Source: Notamacropus eugenii (Eukaryota > Chordata > Mammalia > Diprotodontia > Macropodidae). From it: 64,000 bases of DNA. A model generated the notes under the pieces. It was not told the DNA's origin, ran no database searches, and saw only the letters and a program-made list of their open reading frames with translations. The position numbers and the translations under genes are program-made. The stretch is taken from assembly GCF_028372415.1 (NCBI RefSeq), contig NC_092877.1, positions 389,186,342-389,250,341 on the forward strand. The letters run 5' to 3'. Below are positions 11,822-23,272 of the stretch, piece after piece (the stretch's first letter is position 1; each line of letters opens with the position of its first letter).

Positions 11822-11864
11822 CATCGGAAGCGGCCTCTCCTCCTCCAGGGCCCGGCTGCGCCAT
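11822..11864 (-). CDS. Probable first coding exon of an unrecognised gene
   Basis: On the minus strand an ATG at 11864 opens a 14-codon reading frame, MAQPGPGGGEAASD, followed by one base and a splice donor (GATG|GTGAGAC). It lies in the CpG island, downstream of the NRF1-like and E-box sites. The glycine/alanine-rich start is typical of CpG-island first exons. No later exon of this gene was recognised on the minus strand between 1 and 11.8 kb, so they may be distal, or the exon may be spurious. I do not recognise the protein. An upstream in-frame open stretch continues 5' (to 12041), so the start could lie further upstream. Confidence 0.42.
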
Positions 11865-12001
11865 GAGCGGCCCGAGCGGACAGCGGGGCCGGAGCCGGGA
11901 CAGGCGCGGCCTCAGCGGGCGCCGGGGCCGCCGCGGGAACCGTGGGGCCAGGCCGCCGGCCGCCGCCGCCTCCTCATCCTGACAGCCGCCGGGGCGCGCT
12001 T

Positions 12002-12034
12002 TGCGCAGGCGCCGCCGCCGGAGCACGTGACTCA
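12002..12034. promoter_or_regulatory. NRF1-like site, and overlapping E-box and AP-1-like sites
   Basis: 12002-12013 reads TGCGCAGGCGCC, one base from the NRF1 consensus. 12024-12029 is CACGTG and 12028-12034 is TGACTCA, so an E-box of the USF/TFE type and an AP-1 heptamer share bases. All three lie about 140-170 bp upstream of the minus-strand ATG at 11864. Confidence 0.5.
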
Positions 12035-12049
12035 GCCCCACGGGGGCGA

Positions 12050-13200
12050 GGAAGGGGGCGGGGAGAAGGGAGGGAGGGACGAGAGCCTGAGAGGCGGGGA
12101 TAGAGGAGAGAGATAGCTGGGACAGGCAGAGAAGGAGGAGAGGGCGGGGCTATACGGGAGGGGGCGGGGATAGAGGAGAGCCACAGCAGGAAAATGCAAA
12201 GTGGGCGGAGAAGGGGCGGGGATATGGGGGCGGGGTCAGAGAAGAGGGACAGCTGGGAGAGGCCTAGAGGACTGAGATTTGGGGGCGGGAAAATGGGGGG
12301 CAGGGATAAAAGCGAGACCTCTGGGGAGGCCGAGCGGGAGGAGAAGGTGCGGGCCTACACGGGAGGGGGCGGGAATAGAGAACGTCAGTAGTCAATAACT
12401 ATTTATTTATTTTTTGTCTCTCATGTGCCCGTGTGCGCCGACCGCTGGGGAGACGAAAAGCGGCAGAAAACAGTCCCTGCCCAGCCCTCGAGGCGCCAGC
12501 CATCCTACGGGTAACCGCGTGCACATGTGGACAAAGCACTGGAGATAATGGACTGGGGAAGACACTGGAACTCAGAAGGCGCTGGGAAGGCGCCCTCTAG
12601 AAACTGGGTTTGCAGCTGGGCCTTGAAGGAAGCCAGGGATATAAAGGAGGGTTCCAAGCCTAGGGAACAGAGCGAAAGAGAACAGCCAGGAGGCTGGGGT
12701 CACTGCATCGAGGAGAACATGGGGATGTGAGGTGTAAGAAGACTGGCAAGGTGGGAGGGGGCAGGGCATGAACCACAGCTGCGAGACCGAGGGGCGGGGG
12801 ATAGAGGGGAGGGACAAGTGGGAGGCGGAGACCTGGAGAAGAGGCGGGACTAGAGGGAAGCGACCGCTAGGAGAAGGCATACGGTGTGGAAAGGGCGGGG
12901 CTACAGGAATGGGGCGGGGATTGAGGAGAGAGACAGCTGAGAGGCAGAGAGAATGAAGAGGGGCGGGGACAAGGGAGAGGGACAAATGGGACGTGGAGAC
13001 CTGAAAAAGAGGCGGGGCTACGGAAATAGGGCGGGGATAGAGAAGAGCGACAGCTGAGAGAGGGAGGGAGGGACCCCTAGCAAAGGGGACTGGCGGACTG
13101 AATTAGACGTAGGGAAAAGGCGGGGCTAGAGAACAAGGAGGGTTGGGGGCGAGGCTATGGAAGGGGCGGGGATACGAGGGGTGGGGCTTGAGGACGAGAG
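12050..13200 (+). repeat. Degenerate tandem array of GC-box units
   Basis: Units of roughly 50-70 bp recur with the scheme gggcggggatagaggagag, then gacagctgggagaggc, then a GA-rich spacer. I count about 20 GGCGGGG-type cores on the plus strand between 12056 and 13170. The copies are diverged and partly shuffled. The array abuts the CpG island and is interrupted at 12388-12765 by an interspersed repeat. Each core is an Sp1/KLF-type site and the strand is strongly G-rich. Confidence 0.75.
12388..12765 (+). repeat. Interspersed repeat inserted in the GC-box array
   Basis: Matches the repeat at 9675 on: gtcaataactatttatt, cgctggggagacgaaaagcggc, aacagtccctgcccagccctcgaggcgcc, ctgggccttgaaggaagccagg, gagaacagccaggaggctgggg. 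Several CpGs remain, suggesting that it was protected from methylation decay by its CpG-island setting. Confidence 0.65.
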
Positions 13201-14274
13201 GGGGAGGAGCTTCGCCGCCTCCTAGATGTGTCCCTGGGGACCGCCTGGAAGCTCCCTTTCCCTTCCTACCTGGACCTCCTCGTCCCATCACCTCTGGAAC
13301 GTCCCCCTTGGAGGATGGCCATCGTAAAGCGATCCTAGCTCCTTTTGCTTTCCGATTTCCAAGAAGTTTAGAGTGGTATCCGTTGCACCGGATATTTTAA
13401 GTCTTGGGGGGCATCATGGGGTCAGGCAAGTGGGACCCCTGCCCACACCTCGGCCACCAATTTTCTTCAGACCCCGCCGGAGGCAGACCAGGACCCCTAG
13501 ACTTGCTTCCACCCGCCCAGACAGCGCTGAGGGGAGAAAAACCAGGGTCCGCCTCGCCCATCAGAGCCTGGCACACAGCAAGTGCTTCCTAGAAGGTTTT
13601 CCCTCTCATCCGGAGGACAGTCACCCCACTGCCTTCTCTTCAGCTCTCACAGTCATTCCCTAGGGAGGCAGCCTTCCCTACTAAGTGCCAACCAGGTGGC
13701 ACACGCAGGGCGGGCATGCCAGCCTGGAAGAAGCATAGAGACACCCTAAGATAGGGCCGGGAGGCAGCATGTGCCAGGCGAGTGAAACCTCCTCTGCAGA
13801 CACTGATAAGGAGCCTGGGGAGAGCGGAGTCCAGCCCAGTGTTCTGGGGGCTGGTGCAGGAGCTACAGCCACAGCTCCCAAAGAGGAGAGAAAGGGAAGG
13901 TCTTCCACCCAAGTCCCTGGCACTGTCACAGCTCAGCATCAGAAACGATGACTTATTACATGCTTCTCACTGAGGTCTTTTGTTTTCTGTCATCACCCTG
14001 TTTTCGTTTAGTATCCGTTATCCCCTTGCCCAGAGAGCTATCCCATAAAACAAATTATTTTTAGGGTCTCACCCCACCCCAAGAGAAGCTAAAGAAGGGG
14101 AAAGGGGAGCCCATCCAGCCAATACACTGAAACAGTTCAAATCACCTGCAATGGGTATCACCTCCACAAGGAGAGGGAGTTTGGGGAGCAGCCTTTCCTA
14201 CTTCTTCTTTCAAGACGTGTTTCTTCTTTATAATTTTGAAACATTGAATTTCTTTCCTTTTGAATATAGCTTCA
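13201..14274. other. No gene seen
   Basis: A MIR/L2-like end (gagcctggcacacagcaagtgcttcctag) lies near 13563. I see no exon with support. G+C falls steadily away from the array. Confidence 0.3.
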
Positions 14275-14531
14275 TTAAATACTTCCCAATAACTTTTAAA
14301 TAAATTTTAACATGTTTTTAAATTTTGAGTTCCAACTCCTGCCTTTCCCTCTCCTTAATAATTTGATATGTATTATATATGTGAAGTCATGCAAAATATA
14401 TCTCCATATTAGCCAGCAACATTTAATTTTGATGTGTGTGATTTATCAAATTCTCATTTCCTTCCGTGTACCTGATCTGTTCCACTGATCGACCTACCAA
14501 TTTCTTAATCAATACCAAATGTTTTTGATGG
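14275..14531 (-). mobile_element. L1 fragment, antisense, interrupted by ERV1
   Basis: 14275-14450 is antisense L1 3' UTR (gttttt...ttgagttccaactcc, aatttgatatg, gtgaagtcatgcaaaata); it is the reverse complement of the text seen at 63.88-63.97 kb. 14460-14531 is antisense ORF2 (tctgttccactgatcgacc, ttaatcaataccaaatg), so the copy has an internal deletion. It continues at 20808 (ttatggctttgttgtataat) on the far side of ERV1. Confidence 0.7.
14527..14531. repeat. Target site duplication of ERV1, left copy
   Basis: GATGG directly before the left LTR; the same five bases follow the right LTR at 20803-20807. Confidence 0.8.
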
Positions 14532-15142
14532 TGTATGATTAAGGAAATTTATGGTTTGGATTCACACCTACCACAAGATACACTTGAGAAGAAGAAGCTG
14601 GATATTTTATCGATTTACAGAAAAGGCAAATGCATGGACAGTTTAGAGCTAAAGCAGCAGTAATTAATATATCCTAATACTGATACAGATATAAGAGGAA
14701 ATAGAAAAACATCACCAATCCAGGGAGGCAGCAACTCCTGAGTCTCTCAGCTGGAGAATCCCAGGATACAGCTTTCAGGAACTGAATTGGGAGGAAGGAG
14801 TCTCAGGCAGAGCATCCTCTCCATAGGTGAGATTCCAAAGTTCTCCTCGGAACAGAGACCTAATAAACTCTTCCAAACAAAGAAGGCTGACTGCAACAAA
14901 GAGGCTAATTGCCAACTATCCCGTGTGTTGTCCATCAAGAGGGTAGCCAAGCCTCGCAATGGAGTATATACGTGATGTTCATCCTTGGAGAACTGGCTAG
15001 GTTCTCAAGGCAGCAGATGTTCCATGTTTGTGTGGGATTTTTATCACGTCTTCAAGGTCTAAGTTCGCTTGGAGGACACAACAGCCTACGTGCGGTTCCT
15101 GCACTGAAATATGGAAGAACTTCTAAGTCCAGTTACCATTCA
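14532..15142 (-). repeat. ERV1 LTR (3' LTR in element orientation)
   Basis: 611 bp, ends TGTATGATT and CCATTCA on the plus strand, so it runs TG...CA. It aligns with 20172-20802 along its whole length. Confidence 0.88.
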
Positions 15143-16400
15143 TTCGGCCTTAAGTTCTGACATGTTGATAGTGTAGGCCGCTGAAATTTTAGGGGTCAAT
15201 TTAGTGTATATATTTTTCATCTGGAAAAACATGTAACAATTATATATACATAATATAATAAGCACAGTAGTAAAAATTAGAAAAATGTTTCTGCACAGAA
15301 GGGGATCTAAATAAAAAGTCATGCCAATGATGATTGGTGTCAGGAGTTACTAAATGAGAGAGGAGTTACTCTATTAATTTCCCAGCATCTATATGAGTTT
15401 GTATTCGATGTTCATTAAGAGCGCTTTGGTTTTTCTCTAATAGTTGCTGCAATTCAACAGAAGAGTTTAAAATAGAGATTAAAGGTTCCAAAGATAAATA
15501 CACATAGGGTAGAGGCAATAGTTTGGGTACCCAAGACAAAGTAACATCATCCACTATCAGGGGAAAAATAGAAATCATAGCCCTGCCAATGGAGAAAACT
15601 CACATTTTGTATACAACCAGCAAATGGAGCTACTTGCCCTACAGAATGCAAGTCAGTTTGTTAGAGACGAGGCAGATAGATTGAACAGATACTTCATGTA
15701 ACACAGAGAAATTGGACATAGGATATAGAGTAAGATCATATAGATTGGAGGAATGGCTTAATAGACACGCTCCAACTGTCTCATGACCATTCCACACACA
15801 AGTCCACGATTACAATTTGTGCAATCAGCTAAAGTACGAGTAACATTATTTAGATCTACATATTGTCCATTAATATGAGGCAAAGCAAAATAAGAGTGTA
15901 AGATAAAAGGAGTAACATGAGAAATGCCCATCACTGTGTCAGACCTGACTTCATAATGAATTAGTGTGCCGATGCACGAGCCACTATCACATTTGGGATG
16001 CAATACTGTGTTAGACACCCAATGATCTTGAGGTATAAAATCTTTAAACACTGCTTCCCATAATTGGGAGTCTTGGAATAATAACAACCTCCAGGCATTT
16101 TCTTTTTGTATTATTAAAAAAAGAGTTTAAGGAAGTAATGTTCAATAGTATAGAATTAATTTCTAGTATGTTCCATTGAGAACAATTCAATATGTCTCGC
16201 TGTATAACAGCTATCTTAGAAGACAGGTGAGTAAAAGGTATAGGTTTTATATAGCAGGATATATTTACTAATGTTTGTATAATCAAATTCACAGGAAAAT
16301 TACTTAAGAGAAGAGCAGATATGGGTGCTGGGGCTCGCCAGAATGTTGATTCATTACTTGAAATAGTCCAGTTAACCACATTACAGTTTTGATTTGCTGG
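15143..16400 (-). pseudogene. ERV1 env remnant
   Basis: Several minus-strand open pieces lie next to the 3' LTR. They contain many N-glycosylation motifs (NXS/T), paired cysteines, and near the C-terminal end a hydrophobic membrane-spanning segment followed by a short tail, which is the layout of a retroviral surface plus transmembrane envelope protein. The retroviral class is not settled. Broken fossil with at least four disruptions. Confidence 0.6.
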
Positions 16401-16599
16401 GCAGTTGTAGTTGCCTTGTGTATGTGAGGAAGTAGAGTTCCTCCACCTTAAGCGAACGAGTGTTGAAGATCGGACTATTTTTGCTCCAGGTGCCCAGGCA
16501 AAATTTTATGAGATGGTGTACAGCAATAGCCATATCCCTAAAAAACACTTTATTCACATAAAGAGACATGTGTTAATGGAACATCATATAAGGTATCAT

Positions 16600-16960
16600 C
16601 TCCTGAGTAACAAACCAGCACTGTATTATTTTTTTCCCTCAGCTATGATTTCCACTGCCTTAGGCCAGTTTGTAGATTTATTTTTAACCCATGCCTTTGA
16701 GTCAATTGTCATATTGGTAGTACCAAATCCTCCCCTCCTGGCATCAGAAGATTCTGGTGTATGAACCTTGGCCCATTCAGGATAATAGGGGATAATAAGG
16801 GATAAGGGATAATAACCAGTTGGGCAACTCTCCTTCTGTTGTATGATAAGGTTCAGTATCCAAATTTTGCAAAATTATTTTAATTTCTCCAGCATAGTCG
16901 GAGTCAATTACTCCTCCTAGTACACCTACTCCTAAAACAGCTAAAGTTGATCAGGATAGT
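16600..16960 (-). pseudogene. ERV1 dUTPase-like remnant
   Basis: The minus strand shows two of the conserved dUTPase motifs: GVIDSDYAGEI (motif 3) and GGFGTTN (motif 5). It lies directly upstream of the env-like remnant. In known retroviruses dUTPase sits in gag-pro (beta type) or in pol (ERV-L and some lentiviruses). Broken fossil. Confidence 0.55.
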
Positions 16961-19900
16961 ATCTGCCTATAATGGCAGTATTTTGAGGCTAGGGAGAAAT
17001 GTGATTCCAGAATTGGGGCCCAAGTACATGCACCCAAGCACCCAATCATTCCCCCCTTAAACAGATGGGACCCAAAATCTTTCTGGGCTAAGGAATGAAG
17101 GTCTCAGATTCTGAAACTGCTTCATGCTGAGATTGGACATAGAGCTGTCCCTGCCTTAAGAGGCCCTATTCAGGGGGTTGGTTCTTCAGTCAGTATCAGG
17201 AACATGATCCAGGTCCAGACAGTGATGTGTAATGGTCTCAGACAGAGGGTGATATACAGCCAGAATGGTCATCTGCAAGTGGAAAGAACTAAACCTGGAG
17301 GAGACAAATCTGGCAAGGAGATTAAGCAAACAAAGGCCAAAAAATGACCAGAAGGGGTTAAATATGTGTTGGTATCCTTTAGGTAGGGCCATCTCAAATC
17401 TGATAGGGCTACTAATTATCAAATCAAGTTACAACACTTTTCTGTCTTCTGAAAATACTTCCCCACGCTCTCTCAATGTACATAAACCATTGGAGACTGG
17501 TACAAAGGTATCCAGAGCAACTATCTGGGGATAGGAGGGACTTGGATGACCCCCATTTGTCCCAAACCTTATCTGCCTTCTGTATTCTCAATCAAACCTT
17601 TATTTATCTTTCAAAATCTCTTGAGCCCATTATTCAGACTGCTTCACTCTCCTTTATATTTCTACCATAGACAAGATAGCTCACAAGTTATTACTCTTCA
17701 CTAGTATAGCTGTATTGCCTTAAACAAAAGAGGTTTCTAACTTGAACCTCACAACTGAGTAGATGTACATCGTTGTTTCACAGGCTTGTTTATCTCTTTC
17801 TGATTATTCACTCTGGAAGGGAAACTTTAGAAATTAAGTTGTTGTTGTTGCTTACATATGATAAGTTCAAACACTAATTTTAACTCTTGCTTAGGCCATG
17901 GGATGACTACAAATTCAGATCAAAAGACCAAAATCTTTTCTGCTTTGTAGATCATTACATATTAATTTAGCAGTACATTGTCTTGAAAATGAAAATTTAG
18001 TAGGCCTTACAAGAGAGAGTTTTTCTTTTTTAAAAAAATTTCTTCTAAAAGTATTTCCTTTTCTTTTTAAAAAACAGTTTAAATTTTATCCTGATGTTAA
18101 TAGAGTCACTAAACTTTTATAAAGAAAATTAGTTGAAATCTTTTGAAGTGATGACTCTCTTTTTACTTTGAAGCAAAAATTAAACTTTAAAATTGAAGTT
18201 CATTAAAGCTGAGTTGTTATAAAAATGTCCTTAAGTAATATGAATTCCCAAAGTATTACAAACTAAATTCTTAGTTATTGCAGAATTCCTAGGTATTACA
18301 AAATGTTTTAGTCAAAAAGGTGTTGTAATGGAATCTCACATTGGTAACAGTAAGAGACTGATCACAGAAAAACACGACGGCTTTTAAAATCCTTTTAAAC
18401 AATGGGAACATCTTAAGATGAGTCTTAAGCAGCTTACACAAATTTCTGCACATGTTCTATTTGATTTTCCAGTAAGATTACACAAAACGGCTCACACGTT
18501 TACTGACTACTTGTTCTGTTCATAGAAATTTGCTAGAGAAGGAAAGAAGCAGGCACATGAGACATACCAAGTATGACAGGATAAAACATCCTTGACTCTG
18601 TTTGAATTCAGATAAGAGTGAAATTCTCCAATCATGCAGACTCAGGAATAGTCAGGTGGGAAAGATTCCTTTTTAAAGGAACACAATGGGGAAATTGAGC
18701 CAGGAGAATCCCATCCTAGATGGAGGCTAGAATTGTCTCCTTGGCCTTTCCTTTCCAAATACAAACTTCACCTGTTAACAGTACAGGATCACATTCCCTC
18801 TGAGTAGCTTATGGCTTTTCTCTCAGATACTGATTTAATGCGAACAACTATCCCCAAATTCAAACTCAAAACAAAAATAGTTATGGTCCCAGGTGCCTTT
18901 TACCTTAAAAAGCAAATTTCACCAATCACAGCTTAGAACCAGATACAGTTATTTTTTTTTCTTATGGAGTTGCAATAAGCAATAAAGATCTACCAGGACA
19001 CACATATATAAGGGACTCCATTTAACACTTTCCTTCTCAAATTTAAAATTTGTCCTGATGTGAAAGTCAATTGTTAAAAATCCTTTCTGTTATAACTTCT
19101 AAGCAAGTTATATTCACTGTTTATGATTTATATAAGCCAAATTTCTCTCCTAGGGCTGATGACCTTGCCTCCATGGATGGTTTCCAGGGACCTTAGCAGT
19201 TTTACAAAATAAAGGGAACTGGCACAGATGCCATGCCTGCCAACCTCCAAACATACAGGAAGACTGTTTTGAATGGGAAGAACCAATGTAAATAAAGTTT
19301 TCACTCAGTTCCTTTCTTTCCATACACAGTAATCAGTTAACAATTTTAGGCTTAGTATTAAAACAGTAACTCCAAATAACTTAGCTAACAATCTTACAAC
19401 TTTTATACATGATAGTCAAATTGTTTTAGCTGTAACTTCTTTAACAGGCAAAGGTGAAAATACCTGGTTTTCTAAATGGCAGTTAAACAGCATTATAAGA
19501 CAAGGTTAGCAGGACTGACAAAGAAATGTATATGGTTTTACAAATTTTCCCAACATCTTTTAGTTTCAACAAAATTCAGGTTAAAAATCACTTTGTCTAA
19601 CACTATTTCTGAATTACAGTGGTCACTCAATTTTTACAATCTAAGAGAAATTCAGAAATACAATCTTAGAAATATAGTTTTAACCCAACAATAACTTCAG
19701 GTGGTATTATTTACATTTCCATAAATTATTGATCTTATTATAACCTGTAGTAATTGAAACCACTTCAAGGTTAACAATTATACACCAGTCATTATGATAA
19801 GAATCTTATAATCATTATATCCTTTTGATCCCATAACAACAACCATTATTATCTTTACTTTTACAAATCAGAAAACAGGTCAAACAGAGATAAAATACAT

Positions 19901-20171
19901 TTTTGAAACTGGAACAGAGAAGTGAAGTTTACCAAGAGCAGAGAAGCTGATGTGTCCCAGAGGTGATGATTCTTGTAGGCGAGAAGTCACCTGGAAGGGC
20001 TCTGCAGTTTGAAGTCTACTACCCCAGTCTCCACAGGGTCTTGTCCTTTTGCCACCAAGGAGTAGGGCAGATCTTCCCACCCCAGGATATCTTGCTCACA
20101 TACTTTATCATCAAATTCTTCTTCAGAAGTGGCATATTGTACTGTGAATCCTGTTCGTGACGCCAAAAAAA
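16961..20171 (-). mobile_element. ERV1 internal sequence, no legible genes
   Basis: AT-rich sequence with no reading frame I can assign. Segments near 18.9 and 19.4-19.7 kb resemble parts of ERV3 at 32.6 and 33.0 kb in the same orientation. The end next to the 5' LTR has the primer-site-like TGGCG. The tRNA primer could not be assigned. Confidence 0.5.
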
Positions 20172-20802
20172 TGTATGATTAAGGAAATTTATGGTTTGGA
20201 TTCACACCTACAACAAGATGCACTTGAGAAGAAGAAGCTGGATATTTTATTGATTTACAGAAAAGGCAAATGCACAGATGGTTTAGACCAATAGTAGCAA
20301 TAATTAATATATCCTAATACTAATATAATTATAGCAATACTAATATAGATATAAGAGGAAATAGAAAAACATCACCAATCCAGGGAAGCACCAACTCCGG
20401 AATTTTCTCAGCTGGGGAATCCTGAGATACAGCTTTCAGGGTGTGAATTGGGAGCAAGGGGTCCCAGGCAGAGCGTCCTCTCTATGGGTGAGATTCCACA
20501 GTTCTCCTCGGAACAGAGACCTAATAAACCCTTCCAAACAAAGAAGGCTGACTGCCAACAAAGAGGCTAACTACCCACTGTCCCGTATGTTGTCCATCAA
20601 GAGGGTAGCCAAACCTTGAGATGGAGTACATATGTGATGTTCGTCCTTGGAGAACTGGCTAGGTTCTCAAGGAAGCAGATGTTCCAGGTTTGCGTGGGAT
20701 TTCTCATGTCTTCGAAGTCTGAGTTCACTTGGGGGACACAACAGCCTACGTGCGAGGCCTGCACTGAAATATGGAAGAACTTCTAAGTCCAGTTACCATT
20801 CA
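20172..20802 (-). repeat. ERV1 LTR (5' LTR in element orientation)
   Basis: 631 bp, about 20 bp longer than its partner because of a small AT-rich internal duplication near 20320-20350. TG...CA ends and AATAAA in minus orientation. Confidence 0.88.
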
Positions 20803-20850
20803 GATGGTTATGGCTTTGTTGTATAATCGGCACACTAGTGTTCTAGGTTG
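20803..20850 (-). mobile_element. Target duplication and resumed L1 fragment
   Basis: GATGG at 20803-20807 is the right target duplication; the following ttatggctttgttgtataat is antisense L1 ORF2 text that continues from 14531. Confidence 0.6.
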
Positions 20851-21394
20851 GCTTCTCCCAGCCCGTAGGGGAATGGAGACACTTGCTGCTTCTGCTGAAA
20901 TACTCACCTGGCTTCTAGCCTTCCTGGGGGAGAACAGAGAAATATTCCGTGGGATCCCCACCCCCATTGTTCCCCTGCCTGAGCTGCCCAATGCTCTGAG
21001 AGGACTCTATCTTCCAGCTGAATCCCTAAGTGCTATTAACCCATCTGAACTAACAAATTCCCGACTGCTTATATCTTCCTCATCCCAGTGACTGAATACC
21101 TTTGTTGTGTCATCATTCAAACCCTGTTCTCCCTCCCTCACTGCCTCATTACCATTGTTTTTGACTCAACCCCCGCTCAGTCCCAATGTCTCACCTCAGT
21201 GACTCCCAAGGTCACAGTGCTCTCTGGTAACAAACTTAACCAACTTGATTTCACCCTAAATCTGTTTCTTTCACATTCCTTCCATCTTCTGGCTCTCGCT
21301 GAGCCCTGGCTCCCTCCTAATGACCCAGCTCCCCTGATTGCTCTTTCCGCACTCATGCCCTTGGCTTAGAGTCAAGGTAAGGAGGAGGAAGAGA

Positions 21395-21650
21395 ATAAAC
21401 ATTCACATGGTAACTACTATGTGCCAGGTACCATGCTAAGTGCTTTACGAATATTCTATCACTTGATTCTCACAGTTACCCTGAGAAGTGGGTGCTAGTA
21501 TTATTCCCATTTTACAGATGAGTAAACTGAGGCAGACAGTGCTTAAGGGACTTGTCCATGGTCTTACAGCTAGGAAGTGTCTGAGACCTAATAGGAACTC
21601 AGGTCTTCCTCTTCAAGCTCAGGGTTCTATCCACTATAGCGCCATACCTC
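21395..21650 (+). repeat. MIR SINE, nearly full length, within L2
   Basis: Complete MIR order: ctactatgtgccagg, ctaagtgctttacgaat, ttctcacagttaccctg, attattcccattttacag, gagtaaactgaggcag, tcttacagctaggaagtg, gttctatccactatag. Confidence 0.88.
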
Positions 21651-21989
21651 AGCTTCTAGGTGATAGGGAAGTTGTAACATTTCTTGCTCCCCATTGCCAA
21701 GGCAAAACTCATTCTCCACCACCATGATTTAGTAGCCTCTCCATCCATGAGTTCACACAATCCATATGTACCAGCCAAACAAAATTCTTGCAGCTGGAGT
21801 CTACAGACCTTCATGACACTCTCCTCTCCCAATGAGTTCACTCCTCCTTAGCTGCTGCCCTCCCTCAAGGGCACTCCAACATACACTGTGACACTCCCTC
21901 CAACTCTGGGCACTCACTGCAGCAAGGCTTGCTATTTCTAACCCTTTTCATTCCCTCCCCCTCCAAACCTCATTTGGCCACCCTTCCCA

Positions 21990-22340
21990 CAGTCATTCAG
22001 TCAGTGTCAATCAGAAATGCTTATTATGTGACTACTGTATGCTAAGTACTGGACTGGGTGTGGGGATACAAAGGAAGACAAAAGACCCTTTCAGGCAGTT
22101 CACAGTCTAATGGGGGAGACAACAGGCAAACCCCTGTCCAAACAAATTATGTGCGAGATAAATCAGAATGAGTCAGCAGAGGGAAGATGCTGGGATGAAG
22201 ATGGATCAGGAAAAGCTTCCTGGAGAAGGCAGAACTTTTTCTGGAACTTGGAGGAAGCCAAACCTGACTCTAATTCTGAGGCATGAGGAACAGCCTAGGA
22301 AAATGCCTGGTAGATGGAGGAACAGCTAGAAGGCCCTCTC
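21990..22340 (+). repeat. Marsupial interspersed repeat within L2
   Basis: Same family as 9675: cattcagtcagtgtcaatc, actggactgggtgtggggatac, aagacaaaagaccctttc, gtctaatgggggagacaac, gcttcctggagaaggcag. The body is shortened. Confidence 0.75.
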
Positions 22341-23272
22341 ATCTGAGAACTCCCCCAGGAGAGACCTGTTCGAATGCTCTCCTCCTCATCTCATACCTCC
22401 CAGGTGCTTTCAGCCACTGCTTCTGCCCCTGTTTCACATGAAGTGACCCTTCTTCTTGTCAAGGCAAACCCCTCTGCATTCACAAGTGAGAGCATCTCAG
22501 CGTATTGCCCTTTCTCTCACTTATCTACAACGTCTCCCCACCTACTGTCTGCTTCCCCCTAACCCTAACCTACAAACACTTCTCGTGATCCCAACACCCT
22601 CAAAGACCTCCCTTGGTTCCTCTGACCCTACCAGCCATGATGCCACATCTCCCCTCCCTTGTGTGGCCAAACGCCTTAAGAAGACTGTCTGCAGTCTGAC
22701 CCTTGCTTCCTTTCCTCTCACAATCCTCCCCAGTTACTTTGCCAAGCTCATCCTTTCACCCAAACTGCCCTTTCCCAAGTTACCAATGATCTCTTCGTTG
22801 CCAAGCCCAACGGCCTTTTCTCAGTGTTCACCCTTTTGGATGTCTCTTGATCACTCTCTTCCTATTGCCACTCTCTCCTCTCTGGATTGTGGCACTACTC
22901 TCTCCAGGGTCTCTTTCTGCTTACCTGACTGCTCCACTTCAGTGTCATGTGATTAATCCTCACTGGGTCATGCCTGCTGACTGTGGGTGACTTGCAGGCC
23001 CTTCCTTTTTTCTCTCTATTCTGTGTCACTTGCTGATCTCATGAACTCCATGTTTTCAATTATCCAATCAACACTGATTATTCTCAAATCCACTTAACCA
23101 TCTCTAACCTCTCTGCTGACCACCAGACTCACATGCCCCCCTGTCAAAGGGATGGCTCAGACTGGTGACTCTGCATCATCACATCCAGGGAACTTGTTTT
23201 CATCTCTGCATTCCCTCAGTGCCTAGTAGTAGCTGCACACAGCAGGTGTTTCAACCTTGTTGGCTGAGTGAC

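Larger units (their letters stand above)
11440..12060 (-). promoter_or_regulatory. CpG island promoter
   Basis: Dense CpG and G+C over about 600 bp, in strong contrast to the neighbouring repeats, together with NRF1-like and E-box sites at 12.0 kb and no TATA box. This is the usual form of a housekeeping-type promoter. I assign the minus strand because a good start codon and splice donor lie just inside the island on that strand; plus-strand transcription cannot be excluded. Confidence 0.75.
14532..20802 (-). mobile_element. Endogenous retrovirus ERV1 (LTR-internal-LTR), broken
   Basis: Two related LTRs (14532-15142 and 20172-20802) flank about 5 kb of internal sequence, and a 5-bp target duplication marks the ends. 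Orientation is minus: an AATAAA signal lies near the 3' end of each LTR on that strand, a TGGCG primer-site-like start lies just inside the 20172 LTR, and env-like remnants sit beside the other LTR. Gag and most of pol are not recognisable; a dUTPase-like piece and env-like pieces remain. The LTRs differ at roughly 8-10% of positions by eye, which suggests tens of millions of years. Badly broken, with well over ten disruptions; a fossil. Confidence 0.88.
21080..23272 (+). mobile_element. LINE L2, long decayed copy
   Basis: The plus strand encodes pieces of L2 ORF2: an endonuclease segment (HLLALAEPWLPPNDPAP near 21270-21330), and a reverse transcriptase segment near 22775-22860 resembling the VTNDLL..K..G..SVL..LD block. 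The 3' end reads gcacacagcaggtgttt and ttggctgagtgactga at 23235-23275. MIR (21395) and another repeat (21990) interrupt it. Many stops and shifts. Confidence 0.75.

Noticed and set aside
11604-12041. 145-codon minus-strand open frame
   Set aside because: Only the part from the ATG at 11864 to the donor at 11822 has start and splice support; the rest is a composition effect of the island.
11385-12116. 243-codon plus-strand open frame across the CpG island
   Set aside because: High G+C alone removes stop codons. The frame is proline/arginine/glycine-rich without domain, and similar long frames occur on both strands here.
16411-16764. 117-codon plus-strand frame inside ERV1
   Set aside because: Antisense to the retroviral remnants of the minus-strand provirus.
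22555-22575. Telomere-like ctaaccctaacc words (also near 7212)
   Set aside because: Fewer than three units and inside L2 or anonymous sequence; not an interstitial telomere.
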